Part shown: in pieces, positions 53,206 through 64,000 of the stretch
Position numbering within the stretch: position 1 is the first letter of the stretch
How the letters are laid out: each line of letters starts with the position of its first letter
Translations under genes and position numbers: made by a program
Notes under the pieces: generated by a model
The model's input: only the letters and a program-made list of their open reading frames with translations
Databases searched by the model: none
What the model was told of the DNA's origin: nothing
Assembly: GCF_003096715.1 (NCBI RefSeq)
Contig: NZ_QEOL01000001.1
Coordinates: 1 to 64,000, forward strand
Direction: 5' to 3'
DNA length: 64,000 nt
Origin: Paraburkholderia silvatlantica
GTDB taxonomy: Bacteria > Pseudomonadota > Gammaproteobacteria > Burkholderiales > Burkholderiaceae

Positions 53206-54041
53206 CGCCGCAAGCCGCCGCGCGCGAGATATCGATGCGCGAATTGCAGGCCATGCTGGGCGTTACCCGGAGGGTGGTATCAGGTCTCATTGCCGCTGGC
53301 TTCGTGAAGCCGTCACGAGGGCCGCGAAACGCCTACCGCTTCACGTTCCAGGACGCCGTGCTGCTGCGTACGGCGTTGCAGCTGCGCGATGCGCGCATTG
53401 CGCCGCGCAAGATCATCATGGCGCTCACGCGGCTCAGGGACGAGTTACCTGACGAATTGCCGCTTACGGGAATTCGCGTATCGGCGGTCGGTAACGACGT
53501 GGCGGTGCGAGCCGGCCCTTCGCAATGGGATGCCGCCACCGGTCAGTTCCTGCTCGATTTCGAAGTTGCGCAAATCAAGGGCGATGTCGTGTTTCTCGAT
53601 TCGGCGCCTGCACAGAAGAATCTGGCGCATCAGGCGCACGAGTGGTACGACCTTGGCGAGCAGTTGAGAGCAGCCGATGCGAGCGGTGCCGAACGGGCGT
53701 ACAGGAAGGCCATCGCGCTATCGCCGCACCCTTTTTATGCTGCCTTCGTTGACCTGGGCGCGCTGCTGTGTGAGCTCGAATCCCGCTGCGAGGATGCGCT
53801 GCATGTATTCGACGAGGCGTTGGCTCACTTCCCCAACGATGCCGTGCTGCACTTCAATCGCGCGATTGCGTTCGAGGAACTGGGACGCTTCGAAGACGCT
53901 GAGCGAAGCTATACACGCTGCCTCGAACTCGACCCGACGTACGCGGACGCTCACCACAATCTGGCGATGCTGCTCGAAAGACGAGGCGACCCGCAGGGCC
54001 TCGTCCGCCATTTGAACGCGTATCGGCGGCTGACGACCTGA
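53202..54041 (+). CDS. MerR-like helix-turn-helix protein with TPR repeats
   Basis: A 279-residue protein starting at a GTG that overlaps the ku stop codon. Residues about 10-75 are a MerR-like DNA-binding domain (ISMRELQAMLGVTRRVVSGLI, then YRFTFQDAVLLRTALQLRD). From about residue 145 there are tandem tetratricopeptide-like helices (HEWYDLGEQLRAADASGAER, then AVLHFNRAIAFEELGRFEDA and DAHHNLAMLLERRG). Translational coupling to Ku suggests a regulator or scaffold for end joining, for example a spore-free, stress-linked control, but this is inference. The frame is short of any enzymatic motif. Confidence 0.75.
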   Translation: MTPQAAAREISMRELQAMLGVTRRVVSGLIAAGFVKPSRGPRNAYRFTFQDAVLLRTALQLRDARIAPRKIIMALTRLRDELPDELPLTGIRVSAVGNDVAVRAGPSQWDAATGQFLLDFEVAQIKGDVVFLDSAPAQKNLAHQAHEWYDLGEQLRAADASGAERAYRKAIALSPHPFYAAFVDLGALLCELESRCEDALHVFDEALAHFPNDAVLHFNRAIAFEELGRFEDAERSYTRCLELDPTYADAHHNLAMLLERRGDPQGLVRHLNAYRRLTT

Positions 54042-54088
54042 ACCGTGCAGAAGGCGGCAAGCTGGCCGCATCGGTTTTCGCCGCGCGA

Positions 54089-55072
54089 TTATCGCGCGCC
54101 TGGCTCGCGGCCGTGCGTGCCGTAAATGTCGGCGCTCACCTGCCGCAACGCCTCGATCATCACGCTCGCCGCAGGCGTAAGGAGCCCGTCCGCACGCGTG
54201 ATGATGCCGAAGTCGTCCATCTGGCAATCCATCGGCACCGGCAGGATCGCGACCATGCCGTGCGCCGCGTAGTAGCGCGCCACGTCCTCGGTGAGCACGG
54301 CGATCATGTCGCTTTGCTCCAGCACGCGCGTGATGAAGAGCAGCGCGGGTGTCTCGACCACGTTCGATGGGGGCGCGAGGCTCGCGCGCTGGAACATCAG
54401 CTCGAAGCGGTGGCGCAGCACGCTGCCGACCGGCGGCACGACCCAGGTGGCGCGCGCGATGTCGGCGAGCGCGATCGGTCGGGCTTGGTCCTGCGCCGCC
54501 ACAAGCATGGGATGCCCCGGCCGGACTACGGCGCACACGGGCTCGCCCGCGAGCGGCTCGTAACGCAGCTGGAGCTTGTCGTGCTCGGCGGAAAGACGGC
54601 CCAGCACCACGTCGAGCTTGTCTTGCGCCAGGTGTTCGAGCAGCACGTTGCTGGCGTCGATTTCTACGGATACGCGCAGGTTCGCATGCGTGCGCTTGAC
54701 CGCCGCAACGGCCGCCGGCAGCACGCGCACGCCCGGCGAGGTGATCGCGCCCACCGCCACGTGGCCAAGACGCCCGGCCTTCAGTGCGCTCAATTCCTCT
54801 TGCGCCTGGTCGAGGCTGCCGAGCACGGCGCGCGCGTGGCGGATCAGTGCGTCGCCATACAGCGTGGGCCGCATGCCGCGCGGCATGCGCTCGAACAGTA
54901 CCGCGCCGAGCATGTCCTCGAGCTCGCGCAGGAGCTTCGAGGCGGCGGGCTGCGTCATGTTCAGCGCCGCCGCCGCGCGGTGAATGTTGCCTTCCTCCGC
55001 CAGCGCCACGACGAGGAGCAGTTGCCGCGTTTTCAGCCGCGTGCGCACGTACCAGGGGCTCGTATCGAGCAT
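54089..55072 (-). CDS. LysR family regulator of the arabinose genes
   Basis: A 327-residue LysR-type regulator with the N-terminal winged helix-turn-helix (QLLLVVALAEEGNIHRAAAALN, LLRELEDMLGAVLFERMPRG) and an effector-binding domain from about residue 105. Its N-terminal WYVRTRLKTRQL stretch is typical of the GbpR/sugar-responsive LysR branch. ATG 55072 is preferred to TTG 55093. It is divergent from the arabinose pathway genes and is their likely regulator, responding to an arabinose-derived acid; this is inferred from position. Confidence 0.88.
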   Translation of the reverse strand: MLDTSPWYVRTRLKTRQLLLVVALAEEGNIHRAAAALNMTQPAASKLLRELEDMLGAVLFERMPRGMRPTLYGDALIRHARAVLGSLDQAQEELSALKAGRLGHVAVGAITSPGVRVLPAAVAAVKRTHANLRVSVEIDASNVLLEHLAQDKLDVVLGRLSAEHDKLQLRYEPLAGEPVCAVVRPGHPMLVAAQDQARPIALADIARATWVVPPVGSVLRHRFELMFQRASLAPPSNVVETPALLFITRVLEQSDMIAVLTEDVARYYAAHGMVAILPVPMDCQMDDFGIITRADGLLTPAASVMIEALRQVSADIYGTHGREPGAR

Positions 55073-55153
55073 GTTTTTCGCCTGTTTTCCCAAATAATAT
55101 TAGGTGTTTATACCAATGCTGATTTCGATATCGGAAGCGTCCATTATTTCATT

Positions 55154-55172
55154 AGAAGGTTATCAGACTTCT
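55154..55172. promoter_or_regulatory. LysR-type dyad upstream of arabonate dehydratase gene
   Basis: AGAAG and CTTCT form an inverted repeat separated by nine bases, in the 179 bases between the LysR gene and the arabonate dehydratase gene. Spacing and location suit a LysR recognition site. The surrounding stretch is AT-rich and probably also contains both promoters. Confidence 0.4.
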
Positions 55173-55251
55173 CCATAGACTGTGCCGAATCCATCGCTCG
55201 AATCAATCGGCGAAGCACTCGGCGAACTACCCGCTCCACAAGACGAACACG

Positions 55252-57003
55252 ATGTCGGATACCCAACCCAAACTGCGCTCCCAACAGTGGTTCGGCACCA
55301 CGGACAAGAACGGCTTCATGTACCGAAGCTGGATGAAGAACCAGGGCATTCCCGATCACGAATTCGATGGTCGTCCGATCATCGGCATCTGCAACACCTG
55401 GTCGGAACTCACACCCTGCAATGCGCATTTCCGCAAGCTCGCGGAGCACGTGAAGCGCGGCATTTATGAGGCGGGCGGCTTTCCGGTCGAGTTCCCGGTG
55501 TTCTCGAACGGCGAGTCGAACCTGCGCCCCTCGGCCATGCTTACGCGCAATCTCGCCTCCATGGACGTGGAGGAGGCGATTCGCGGCAACCCCATCGACG
55601 CCGTCGTGCTGCTGTGCGGCTGCGACAAGACCACGCCCGCGCTGCTGATGGGCGCGGCGAGCGTGGACGTGCCCGCCATCGTCGTGACCGGCGGCCCGAT
55701 GCTCAACGGCAAGCACGAAGGCCGCGACATCGGCTCCGGCACGGTGGTCTGGCGGCTGCACGAAGAGCTGAAGGCGGGCGAGATCGACTTGCACCAGTTC
55801 CTTTCGGCAGAGGCGGGCATGTCGCGCTCGGCGGGCACCTGCAACACCATGGGCACCGCCTCGACGATGGCCTGCATGGCCGAATCGCTCGGCGTTTCGC
55901 TGCCGCACAACGCCGCGATTCCCGCCGTCGATTCGCGCCGCTACGTGCTCGCCCATATGTCGGGCATCCGCATCGTGCAGATGGCGCTGGAAGACCTGAA
56001 GCTCTCGAAGATCCTCACGCGCGAAGCGTTCGAGAACGCGATTCGCACGAACGCGGCCATTGGCGGCTCGACCAACGCCGTGATCCACCTGAAGGCGATC
56101 GCGGGCCGCATTGGCGTGGACCTCGAACTCGAAGACTGGCAGCGCATTGGCCGCAACACGCCGACCATCGTCGATCTGCAGCCTTCGGGCCGCTTCCTGA
56201 TGGAAGAGTTCTATTACGCGGGCGGGCTGCCGGCGGTGCTGCGCCGGCTCGGCGAAGCGAATCTGCTGCCGCATCCCGACGCGCTCACGGTCAACGGCAA
56301 GTCGATCTGGGATAACGTGCGCGAGGCGCCCAGCTACAACGACGAAGTGATTCGTCAACTCGACAACCCATTGATCGCAGACGGCGGCATCTGTATCCTG
56401 CGCGGCAATCTCGCGCCGCGCGGCGCCGTGCTCAAGCCGTCGGCGGCCACACCCGAGCTGCTCAGGCATCGTGGCCGCGCCGTGGTGTTCGAAAACTTCG
56501 ACCACTACAAGGCGACGATCGGCGACGAATCGCTCGACGTCGACCGCGACTCCGTCCTCGTGATGAAGAACTGCGGCCCGCGCGGCTACCCCGGTATGGC
56601 CGAGGTCGGCAACATGGGCCTGCCGCCCAAGCTGCTGCGCCAGGGCGTGAAGGACATGGTGCGCATTTCGGATGCGCGCATGAGCGGCACGGCTTACGGC
56701 ACGGTGGTCTTGCACGTGGCGCCCGAAGCGGCGGCGGGCGGCCCGCTCGCGGCGGTGCGCAACGGCGACTGGATCGAGCTGGACTGCGAATCGGGCCGCC
56801 TGCATCTGGACATCAGCGACGAGGAACTCGCGCGCCGTCTGAGCGATGTCGATCCGGCGGCCGCGCCCGGCGTGGCGGAGCAGCTGGGCAAGGGCGGCTA
56901 TGCGCGCCTGTATGTCGATCACGTGCTGCAGGCCGACGAGGGTTGCGACCTCGACTTCCTCGTGGGCAAGCGTGGAGCGGGAGTACCGCGGCATTCGCAT
57001 TGA
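55252..57003 (+). CDS. L-arabonate dehydratase (IlvD/Edd family)
   Basis: A 583-residue dehydratase of the iron-sulfur IlvD/Edd family that converts L-arabonate to L-2-keto-3-deoxyarabonate. The cluster cysteines are Cys56 (LTPCNAHF), Cys124 (CGCDKTTP) and Cys197 (GTCNTMGTAST), with the metal-site lysine at 126. This arrangement fits the [2Fe-2S] pentonate dehydratase branch, offset by three residues from the characterised arabonate dehydratase. It heads the plus-strand operon with sugar transporter, KDA dehydratase and arabinose dehydrogenase genes, which fixes the pathway as L-arabinose; other pentonates cannot be fully excluded. Confidence 0.9.
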   Translation: MSDTQPKLRSQQWFGTTDKNGFMYRSWMKNQGIPDHEFDGRPIIGICNTWSELTPCNAHFRKLAEHVKRGIYEAGGFPVEFPVFSNGESNLRPSAMLTRNLASMDVEEAIRGNPIDAVVLLCGCDKTTPALLMGAASVDVPAIVVTGGPMLNGKHEGRDIGSGTVVWRLHEELKAGEIDLHQFLSAEAGMSRSAGTCNTMGTASTMACMAESLGVSLPHNAAIPAVDSRRYVLAHMSGIRIVQMALEDLKLSKILTREAFENAIRTNAAIGGSTNAVIHLKAIAGRIGVDLELEDWQRIGRNTPTIVDLQPSGRFLMEEFYYAGGLPAVLRRLGEANLLPHPDALTVNGKSIWDNVREAPSYNDEVIRQLDNPLIADGGICILRGNLAPRGAVLKPSAATPELLRHRGRAVVFENFDHYKATIGDESLDVDRDSVLVMKNCGPRGYPGMAEVGNMGLPPKLLRQGVKDMVRISDARMSGTAYGTVVLHVAPEAAAGGPLAAVRNGDWIELDCESGRLHLDISDEELARRLSDVDPAAAPGVAEQLGKGGYARLYVDHVLQADEGCDLDFLVGKRGAGVPRHSH

Positions 57004-57098
57004 GCGTTTGATGCAATGAGTCAGGGCGCGCCGGCGCCCTGAGCGGGGCAGAGACGAAGGGCAGACCGGTCAAGAGAAAGAACGAGGTTGGAGACACG

Positions 57099-58454
57099 AT
57101 GACGAACCCGCAGGTGCTGCAACACGAAAGCCCCGCTGCACGGGCAAGCGCCGGCAGCGAGGAAAAGCACATCGTCGGCCATATCGCGCGCCGGCTGCTG
57201 CCTTTTCTCGCGCTGATCTATGTGGTGGCGTACGTCGATCGCACCGTGGTCGGCTTCGCGAAGCTGCACATGAACGCGGCCGTGGGCCTGTCCGACGCCG
57301 CCTACGGCCTCGGCGCCGGCCTCTTCTTCATCGGCTATTTCCTATGCGAAGTGCCGAGCAATCTCGCGCTCGCGCGCTTCGGCGCGCGCGTGTGGTTCGC
57401 GCGCATCCTCTTCACGTGGGGCGTGATCACGATGCTGATGGCGCTCGTGAGCGGCCCGAAGAGCTTCTACGCGCTGCGCTTTTTGCTGGGCGCGGCGGAG
57501 GCCGGTCTCTACCCCGGCATTCTGTATTTCCTCACGCAGTGGTTTCCCATGCGCCACCGCGCGCGCGTGATCGGCCTGCTGGTGCTCGCGCAGCCCATCG
57601 CGGGCATCGTCACCGGGCCGATTGCGGGCGCGCTGCTCGAAACGCACGGCTTTTTCGGCATGTCGAACTGGCAGACGCTCTTCGTCGTGAGCGGCCTGCC
57701 CGCCGTGCTGCTGTGCATCCCCACACTGCGTCTGTTGCCCGAATCGCCCGCGCACGCGCGCTGGCTCGACGGCACCGAGCGCCGCTGGATCGAGCGCGAA
57801 CTCGCCGCCGACCGGCGCGCCTACCGGCTCGACACGCATCGCAACCCGTTTGGCGCGCTCAAGGATCGCCGCGTGCTGCTGCTTGCGCTGCTGTTCCTGC
57901 CGTTTCCGCTGTGCATCTATGGTTTGTCGCTCTGGTTGCCTACCATTATCAAGGCGTTCGGCGTGAGCGATTCCACGGCGGGCCTGCTTTCCGCGGTGCC
58001 GTATCTGTTCGCGGTCGCGGGCTTGCTGATCGTGCCGCGCCATTCGGACAAGCATCGCGAACGCTACGGCCACATCGTCGTGGTCTCGGGCGTCGCGGCG
58101 CTGACGATGGCCGCGAGCGCGTGGTTCCACGCGCCGGCGCTGCAACTGCTGTTCATCTGCCTGACCGCGTTTTCGATCTACTCGATTCAGGCCGTGGTCT
58201 GGGCGCTGCCCGGCGAGTTCCTCACCGGCGCGAGCGCGGCCGTGGGGATCGCGACGATCAACTCGCTCGCGAATCTCGGCGGCTATCTCGGCCCCTATGG
58301 CATCGGGCTCATCAAGGACGCGACGGGCAGCCTGGCGGCCGGGCTTTACTTTCTCGCGGCCACGCTGGTGTTCGCGGTGCTCGTGACGTTCGCCGTGCGC
58401 GCGGTGCTGCGCACGCCTCGCCGCAGCACGGGAGAACTGGCGGGCGAATCGTGA
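57099..58454 (+). CDS. MFS transporter, anion:cation symporter type
   Basis: A 451-residue inner-membrane carrier with twelve predicted helices. It has YVDRTVVGFAKLHMN after helix 1 and GAAEAGLYPGILYFLTQWFP in helix 5, both hallmarks of the ACS/phthalate permease branch that imports organic anions such as sugar acids. Within this operon L-arabonate or a related aldonate is the likely substrate. GGAGA precedes the ATG. Confidence 0.9.
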   Translation: MTNPQVLQHESPAARASAGSEEKHIVGHIARRLLPFLALIYVVAYVDRTVVGFAKLHMNAAVGLSDAAYGLGAGLFFIGYFLCEVPSNLALARFGARVWFARILFTWGVITMLMALVSGPKSFYALRFLLGAAEAGLYPGILYFLTQWFPMRHRARVIGLLVLAQPIAGIVTGPIAGALLETHGFFGMSNWQTLFVVSGLPAVLLCIPTLRLLPESPAHARWLDGTERRWIERELAADRRAYRLDTHRNPFGALKDRRVLLLALLFLPFPLCIYGLSLWLPTIIKAFGVSDSTAGLLSAVPYLFAVAGLLIVPRHSDKHRERYGHIVVVSGVAALTMAASAWFHAPALQLLFICLTAFSIYSIQAVVWALPGEFLTGASAAVGIATINSLANLGGYLGPYGIGLIKDATGSLAAGLYFLAATLVFAVLVTFAVRAVLRTPRRSTGELAGES

Positions 58455-58490
58455 AGGCGCGGCCTGACACCTTTTCTCAAGCAGGACTGA

Positions 58491-60410
<1,920 letters not shown>

Positions 60411-60495
60411 AGACGCTTCTTTCAAGCGCTTCTTTCCAGCCTTACACACACGCATTACACACGCAGTACACCACCACACCTGAGGAGACAGGAGC

Positions 60496-61500
60496 ATGAC
60501 CAGCAAGATCCGCCGTTTGACCCTTCGTGCCGCATTCGCGGCGATGTGCATCGCCCCGCTCGGCATGAACGTAGCGGCGCACGCCGACTCGCCCGTGAAG
60601 ATCGGCTTTCTCGTGAAGATGCCGGAACAGGCATGGTTCATCAACGAGCAGAAGGCCGCTACGGCGCTCGGCCAGAAGGAGAACTTCTCGGTGGTGAACA
60701 TCGGCACGCCGGACGGCGAGAAGGTGCTCGCCGCCATCGACAACCTCGGCGCGCAAGGCGCACAAGGCTTCGTGATCTGCGCGCCGGACGTGCGGCTCGG
60801 GCCGGCAATCCAGGCGCGCGCCAGGCGCTACAACATGAAGTTCGTCACGGTGGACGACCAGCTCGTCGACTCGTCGGGCAAGCCGCTCGCCAACGTGCCG
60901 CACCTTGGCATGTCGGCGTTCAAGATCGGCAATCAGGTTGGCCAGGCGATCGCCGAAGAAATGAAGCGTCGCGGCTGGAAGCCGGAAGAAGTGGGCGCGC
61001 TGCGCATTACCGACTATGAACTGCCCACGGCGAAGCTGCGCACGGACGGTGCGACGCAATCGCTGCTGGCGGGCGGCTTCAAGAAGGAAAACATCTTCGA
61101 CGCCCCGCAAAAGACCACCGACGACGAAGGCGGCTTCAATGCGGCGTCGCCGGTGCTCGCCCAGCATCCGAACATCAAGAAGTGGGTGGTGTTCGCGCTC
61201 AACGAAGAAAGCGTGCTGGGCGCCGTGCGCGCGACCGAACAGCTGCACATCCCTTCGGCTGACGTGATCGGCGTGGGTATCAACGGTGCAGGCGAAGCGT
61301 TCGCCGAGTTCCAGAAGAAGCAGCCTACGGGCTTCTACGGCACCATCGCCGTGAGTTCGACGAATCACGGCAAGGAAAGCGCCGAGAACCTCGTCGACTG
61401 GATCCGCGACGGCAAGCAGCCCGCCGCCGACACGCAGACCACCGGCAAGCTGATGACGCGCGACAACTGGACGGCCGTGCGCGCCGAGCTGGGTATCTAA
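60496..61500 (+). CDS. araF: L-arabinose ABC importer, periplasmic binding protein AraF
   Basis: A 334-residue exported protein. The signal peptide (AAFAAMCIAPLGMNVAAHAD) is cleaved near residue 31. The mature protein begins VKIGFLVKMPEQAWFINEQK, as in AraF, and has the VDDQLVDSSG and GINGAGEAFAEF sugar-pocket segments. GGAGACAGGAGC precedes the ATG. It is followed by araG and araH in the same order as in E. coli. Confidence 0.92.
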   Translation: MTSKIRRLTLRAAFAAMCIAPLGMNVAAHADSPVKIGFLVKMPEQAWFINEQKAATALGQKENFSVVNIGTPDGEKVLAAIDNLGAQGAQGFVICAPDVRLGPAIQARARRYNMKFVTVDDQLVDSSGKPLANVPHLGMSAFKIGNQVGQAIAEEMKRRGWKPEEVGALRITDYELPTAKLRTDGATQSLLAGGFKKENIFDAPQKTTDDEGGFNAASPVLAQHPNIKKWVVFALNEESVLGAVRATEQLHIPSADVIGVGINGAGEAFAEFQKKQPTGFYGTIAVSSTNHGKESAENLVDWIRDGKQPAADTQTTGKLMTRDNWTAVRAELGI

Positions 61501-61543
61501 GGACTGCGTAGAAGACTGAGGCGAAGCAAAGGGCAGGGATGCA

Positions 61544-63100
61544 ATGACTGAAACCATGACTGATGCGAACGTGCAAGCGAACGCGAACGCGGTGAAGGGC
61601 GCTCAACAGGGGACTCGCGCGTATCTGGAACTCGACGGCATGACCGTGAGCTTTCCGGGCGTGCGCGCGCTCGATCGCGTGGCGCTGCAAGTGCGTGCCG
61701 GCGAAGTGCACGGCTTGATGGGCGAGAACGGCGCGGGTAAATCCACGCTGCTGAAGGTGCTCTCGGGCGTGAACCAGCCGCAGGAAGGCACGCTCAAGCT
61801 GAATGGCGTGGAGCACCGCTTCACGACCACGAAGGCGGCGCTCGAAGCGGGTATCGCGATCATCTATCAGGAACTGCATCTCGTGCCCGAGCTGACGGTG
61901 GCGGAAAACCTGATGCTCGGGCAGTTGCCCAACCGCCTCGGCGTGCTCGACGAAGGCACGCTCGTCAAGCGCGCGATGGATGAACTCAAGCGGCTGGGCG
62001 AGCGCATCGATCCGCGCACGCCGGTGAAGCATCTCTCCATCGGCCAGCGTCAGATGATCGAAATCGGCAAGGCGCTCATGCGCGACGCGCGCGTGATCGC
62101 CTTCGACGAACCGACCAGCTCGCTCTCGGCGCGCGAAACGGAGAACCTGTTTCGCATCATCAACGCGCTGCGTGCGGATGGCCGGGCGATCATCTATGTC
62201 ACCCACCGCATGGACGAAGTCTATGAGCTCTGCGACCGCGTGACGGTGTTCCGCGACGGCAAGCGCATCGAGACGTTCGATTCGGTGGCCGATCTCGATC
62301 GCAATCGCCTGATTGCGGCGATGGTGGGCCGCTCGATCGAGGACGTGTACGGCTATCGTCCGCGCGCAGCGGGTGACGTGCTGCTCGAAGCGAAGGGCCT
62401 GCTGGGTCCCGGCCTCGTCGAGCCGGTGTCGTTCACGGCGCGGCGCGGCGAGATCGTCGGCTTCTTCGGGCTCGTGGGCGCGGGTCGCTCGGAACTCATG
62501 AAGCTGATTTACGGCGCGACGCGCGCGAGCGCCGGCCACGTCGAGCTCGACGGCCAGCGCGTCAATTTCGCCAGCCCGCGCGACGCCGTGCGCGCGGGCC
62601 TCGCGCTATGCCCCGAGGACCGCAAGCAGGAAGGCATCGTCGCGATCGCCTCGGTGGCCGACAATCTCAACATCAGCGCGCGCCGTCACTTCAGCCCCGC
62701 GCGCTTCCTGCTCGACGCGCGGCGCGAGCGCGATCTTGCGCAGGACTACATCAGGAAACTCGCGATCAAGACGCGCAATGGCGACACGGCCATCGGCACG
62801 CTGTCGGGCGGCAACCAGCAGAAGGTGATTCTTTCGCGCTGGCTCGCCGAGCGCATCGAGGTGTTCCTGATGGACGAGCCCACGCGCGGTATCGACGTGG
62901 GCGCGCGCGCCGAGATCTACAACCTGCTGTACGAGCTTGCGGAAGCGGGCAAGACCGTCATCATGGTGTCGAGCGACCTGGCCGAAGTGATCGGTGTGTC
63001 GGACCGCATCATCGTCATGCGCGAAGGCCGGATTGCGGGCAGCCTGCCGAAGGCCGAAGCCTCGCCCGACGAACTGATCAAGATGGCGCTGCCGCGCTGA
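61544..63100 (+). CDS. araG: L-arabinose ABC importer, ATPase AraG
   Basis: A 518-residue double ATPase. The first half has an intact Walker A ([11 protein letters not shown]), signature [10 protein letters not shown] and Walker [11 protein letters not shown]. The second half has a degenerate Walker A ([12 protein letters not shown]) but keeps [15 protein letters not shown] and [10 protein letters not shown], which is normal for sugar importers such as AraG and RbsA. An N-terminal Asn/Ala-rich stretch of about 20 residues precedes the first domain. Confidence 0.93.
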   Translation: MTETMTDANVQANANAVKGAQQGTRAYLELDGMTVSFPGVRALDRVALQVRAGEVHGLMGENGAGKSTLLKVLSGVNQPQEGTLKLNGVEHRFTTTKAALEAGIAIIYQELHLVPELTVAENLMLGQLPNRLGVLDEGTLVKRAMDELKRLGERIDPRTPVKHLSIGQRQMIEIGKALMRDARVIAFDEPTSSLSARETENLFRIINALRADGRAIIYVTHRMDEVYELCDRVTVFRDGKRIETFDSVADLDRNRLIAAMVGRSIEDVYGYRPRAAGDVLLEAKGLLGPGLVEPVSFTARRGEIVGFFGLVGAGRSELMKLIYGATRASAGHVELDGQRVNFASPRDAVRAGLALCPEDRKQEGIVAIASVADNLNISARRHFSPARFLLDARRERDLAQDYIRKLAIKTRNGDTAIGTLSGGNQQKVILSRWLAERIEVFLMDEPTRGIDVGARAEIYNLLYELAEAGKTVIMVSSDLAEVIGVSDRIIVMREGRIAGSLPKAEASPDELIKMALPR

Positions 63101-63184
63101 AGCCTGTTTATTTTGCCTTGCCGGTCGCGTCTGAAAACGGCGTCAAGCGACGCCCGCGACCGATCCGAAACGATGAACCAGAAA

Positions 63185-64000
63185 TGAGTGAAGCCATGCA
63201 GCCACAGGGCACGCCTACCGTCAACGAAGCCGCCGCGCCGATTACCCCCCAGCGCGCGCGGGCGTGGGACATGATCAACAAATCGGGCATCGTGGTGGTG
63301 TTCGTGGTGCTGTTCGCGGTGCTATCCGCAACGGTGCCCGACTTCCTCACGACCCGCAACATTCAGGGTCTGCTGCTCTCCGTCACGCTGATCGGCTCGA
63401 TCGCCGTCACGATGATGTTCGTGCTCGCGCTCGGCGAGGTCGATCTTTCGGTCGCCTCGATCGTCGCGTTTTCGGGTGTGGTGGCCTCCACCGTCATCAC
63501 GCAGTCACATAGCGTGATGCTCGGCATTGCGGCCGGCGTGCTCGCGGGCGGCGCGGTGGGGCTCGTGAACGGCGTGCTGATCGCGCGCTTCAAGATCAAC
63601 TCGCTGATCGCCACGCTCGCGATGATGGAGGCGGTGCGCGGCCTCGCGTTCCTCACCTCGAACGGCGACGCCGTGATGATCTCGGAAGAGCGCTTCTTCG
63701 ATCTGGGCGGCGGTTCGTTCCTGGGCATTTCGTACCCGATCTGGAGCAACATCATCGGCTTCGTGGTGTTCGGCTTCCTGCTCAAGAAAACCGTGTTCGG
63801 CAAGAACGTGCTCGCGGTGGGCGGCAACAGCGAAGCGGCGCGGCTTGCCGGCTTGCCGGTCACGCGCATCAAGATCACGGTGTTCGTGCTGCAAGGGCTC
63901 ATTACGGGTTTTGCGGGCGTGATGCTGGCCTCGCGCATGAGCCTCGGCGACCCGAAGACTTCGGTGGGCCTCGAACTCGGCGTGATCTCGGCTTGCGTGC
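63185..64000 (+). CDS. araH: L-arabinose ABC importer, permease AraH (partial at window end)
   Basis: The first 272 residues of a membrane permease of the AraH/RbsC type. It has a hydrophilic N-terminus of about 30 residues, then TM segments including GSIAVTMMFVLALGEVDLSVASI and NSLIATLAMMEAVRGLAF, and the NVLAVGGNSEAARLAGLPV coupling loop. The reading frame is open at base 64000, so the C-terminus lies outside the window. Two in-frame ATGs (63185 and 63197) are possible starts. Confidence 0.9.

Noticed and set aside
54082..54098. CGCGCGAT/ATCGCGCG hairpin at the LysR stop codon as a terminator
   Set aside because: The GC-rich palindrome has no following T-run on either strand, and such CG palindromes arise often in this composition.

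Overview
The window looks like chromosomal DNA of a Burkholderiaceae bacterium, most like Paraburkholderia or Burkholderia sensu lato. This rests on the high-GC codon use, the many LysR regulators, an acetoacetyl-CoA reductase typical of polyhydroxybutyrate producers, a CheV protein, a non-phosphorylating L-arabinose pathway, an aryl-polyene-type gene cluster and PAAR-type secretion genes. The genus is an inference; no rRNA, tRNA, CRISPR array or intact insertion sequence was seen.

Layout. 0.3-3.0 kb: a small redox operon (NmrA-like protein, NTF2-like protein, short-chain dehydrogenase) behind a promoter covered by palindromes, followed by a MarR regulator. 3.4-8.1 kb: a class III CoA-transferase, a sodium:solute symporter and a DUF485 protein, divergent from a LysR regulator. 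8.4-11.7 kb: small membrane protein, orphan phoU, ribbon-helix-helix-like protein, MgtC-type membrane protein and a lipoprotein. 11.9-15.5 kb: one-polypeptide indolepyruvate ferredoxin oxidoreductase.

15.5-28.6 kb: an aryl-polyene/type II fatty-acid-like cluster. A left arm on the minus strand (acyl carrier protein, ketoreductase, glycosyltransferase) is divergent from a tightly overlapping plus-strand operon (membrane protein, ligase-dehydratase fusion, acyltransferase, LolA-like protein, MMPL exporter, polysaccharide deacetylase, ketosynthase, chain-length-factor-like protein, second dehydratase, small exported protein). It appears to make an acyl chain, attach it to something and move it to the outer membrane, but it lacks several genes expected of standard aryl polyene clusters.

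28.65-31.8 kb: an AT-richer island that looks like a type VI secretion cargo module without VgrG: a double-PAAR protein, a second PAAR protein, a lytic-transglycosylase effector, a likely periplasmic immunity protein, and a decayed third PAAR gene. All are joined by ATGA overlaps. This is the most interesting part of the window.

31.8-45.2 kb: a GAF-PAS-GGDEF-EAL protein, CheV, a racemase plus D-amino acid oxidoreductase pair divergent from a branched-chain-type ABC importer (with a fused permease-ATPase), and a LytS/LytTR-type two-component system with a DUF2306 protein. 45.2-49.5 kb: orphan mlaC, an AI-2E/PerM family transporter with an extra C-terminal domain, a small conserved protein, phaB. 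49.7-54.0 kb: a bacterial end-joining operon (LigD, Ku) with a coupled MerR-TPR gene. 54.1-64.0 kb: LysR regulator and L-arabinose genes (arabonate dehydratase, MFS transporter, 2-keto-3-deoxyarabonate dehydratase, arabinose 1-dehydrogenase, AraFGH importer); araH runs off the window end.
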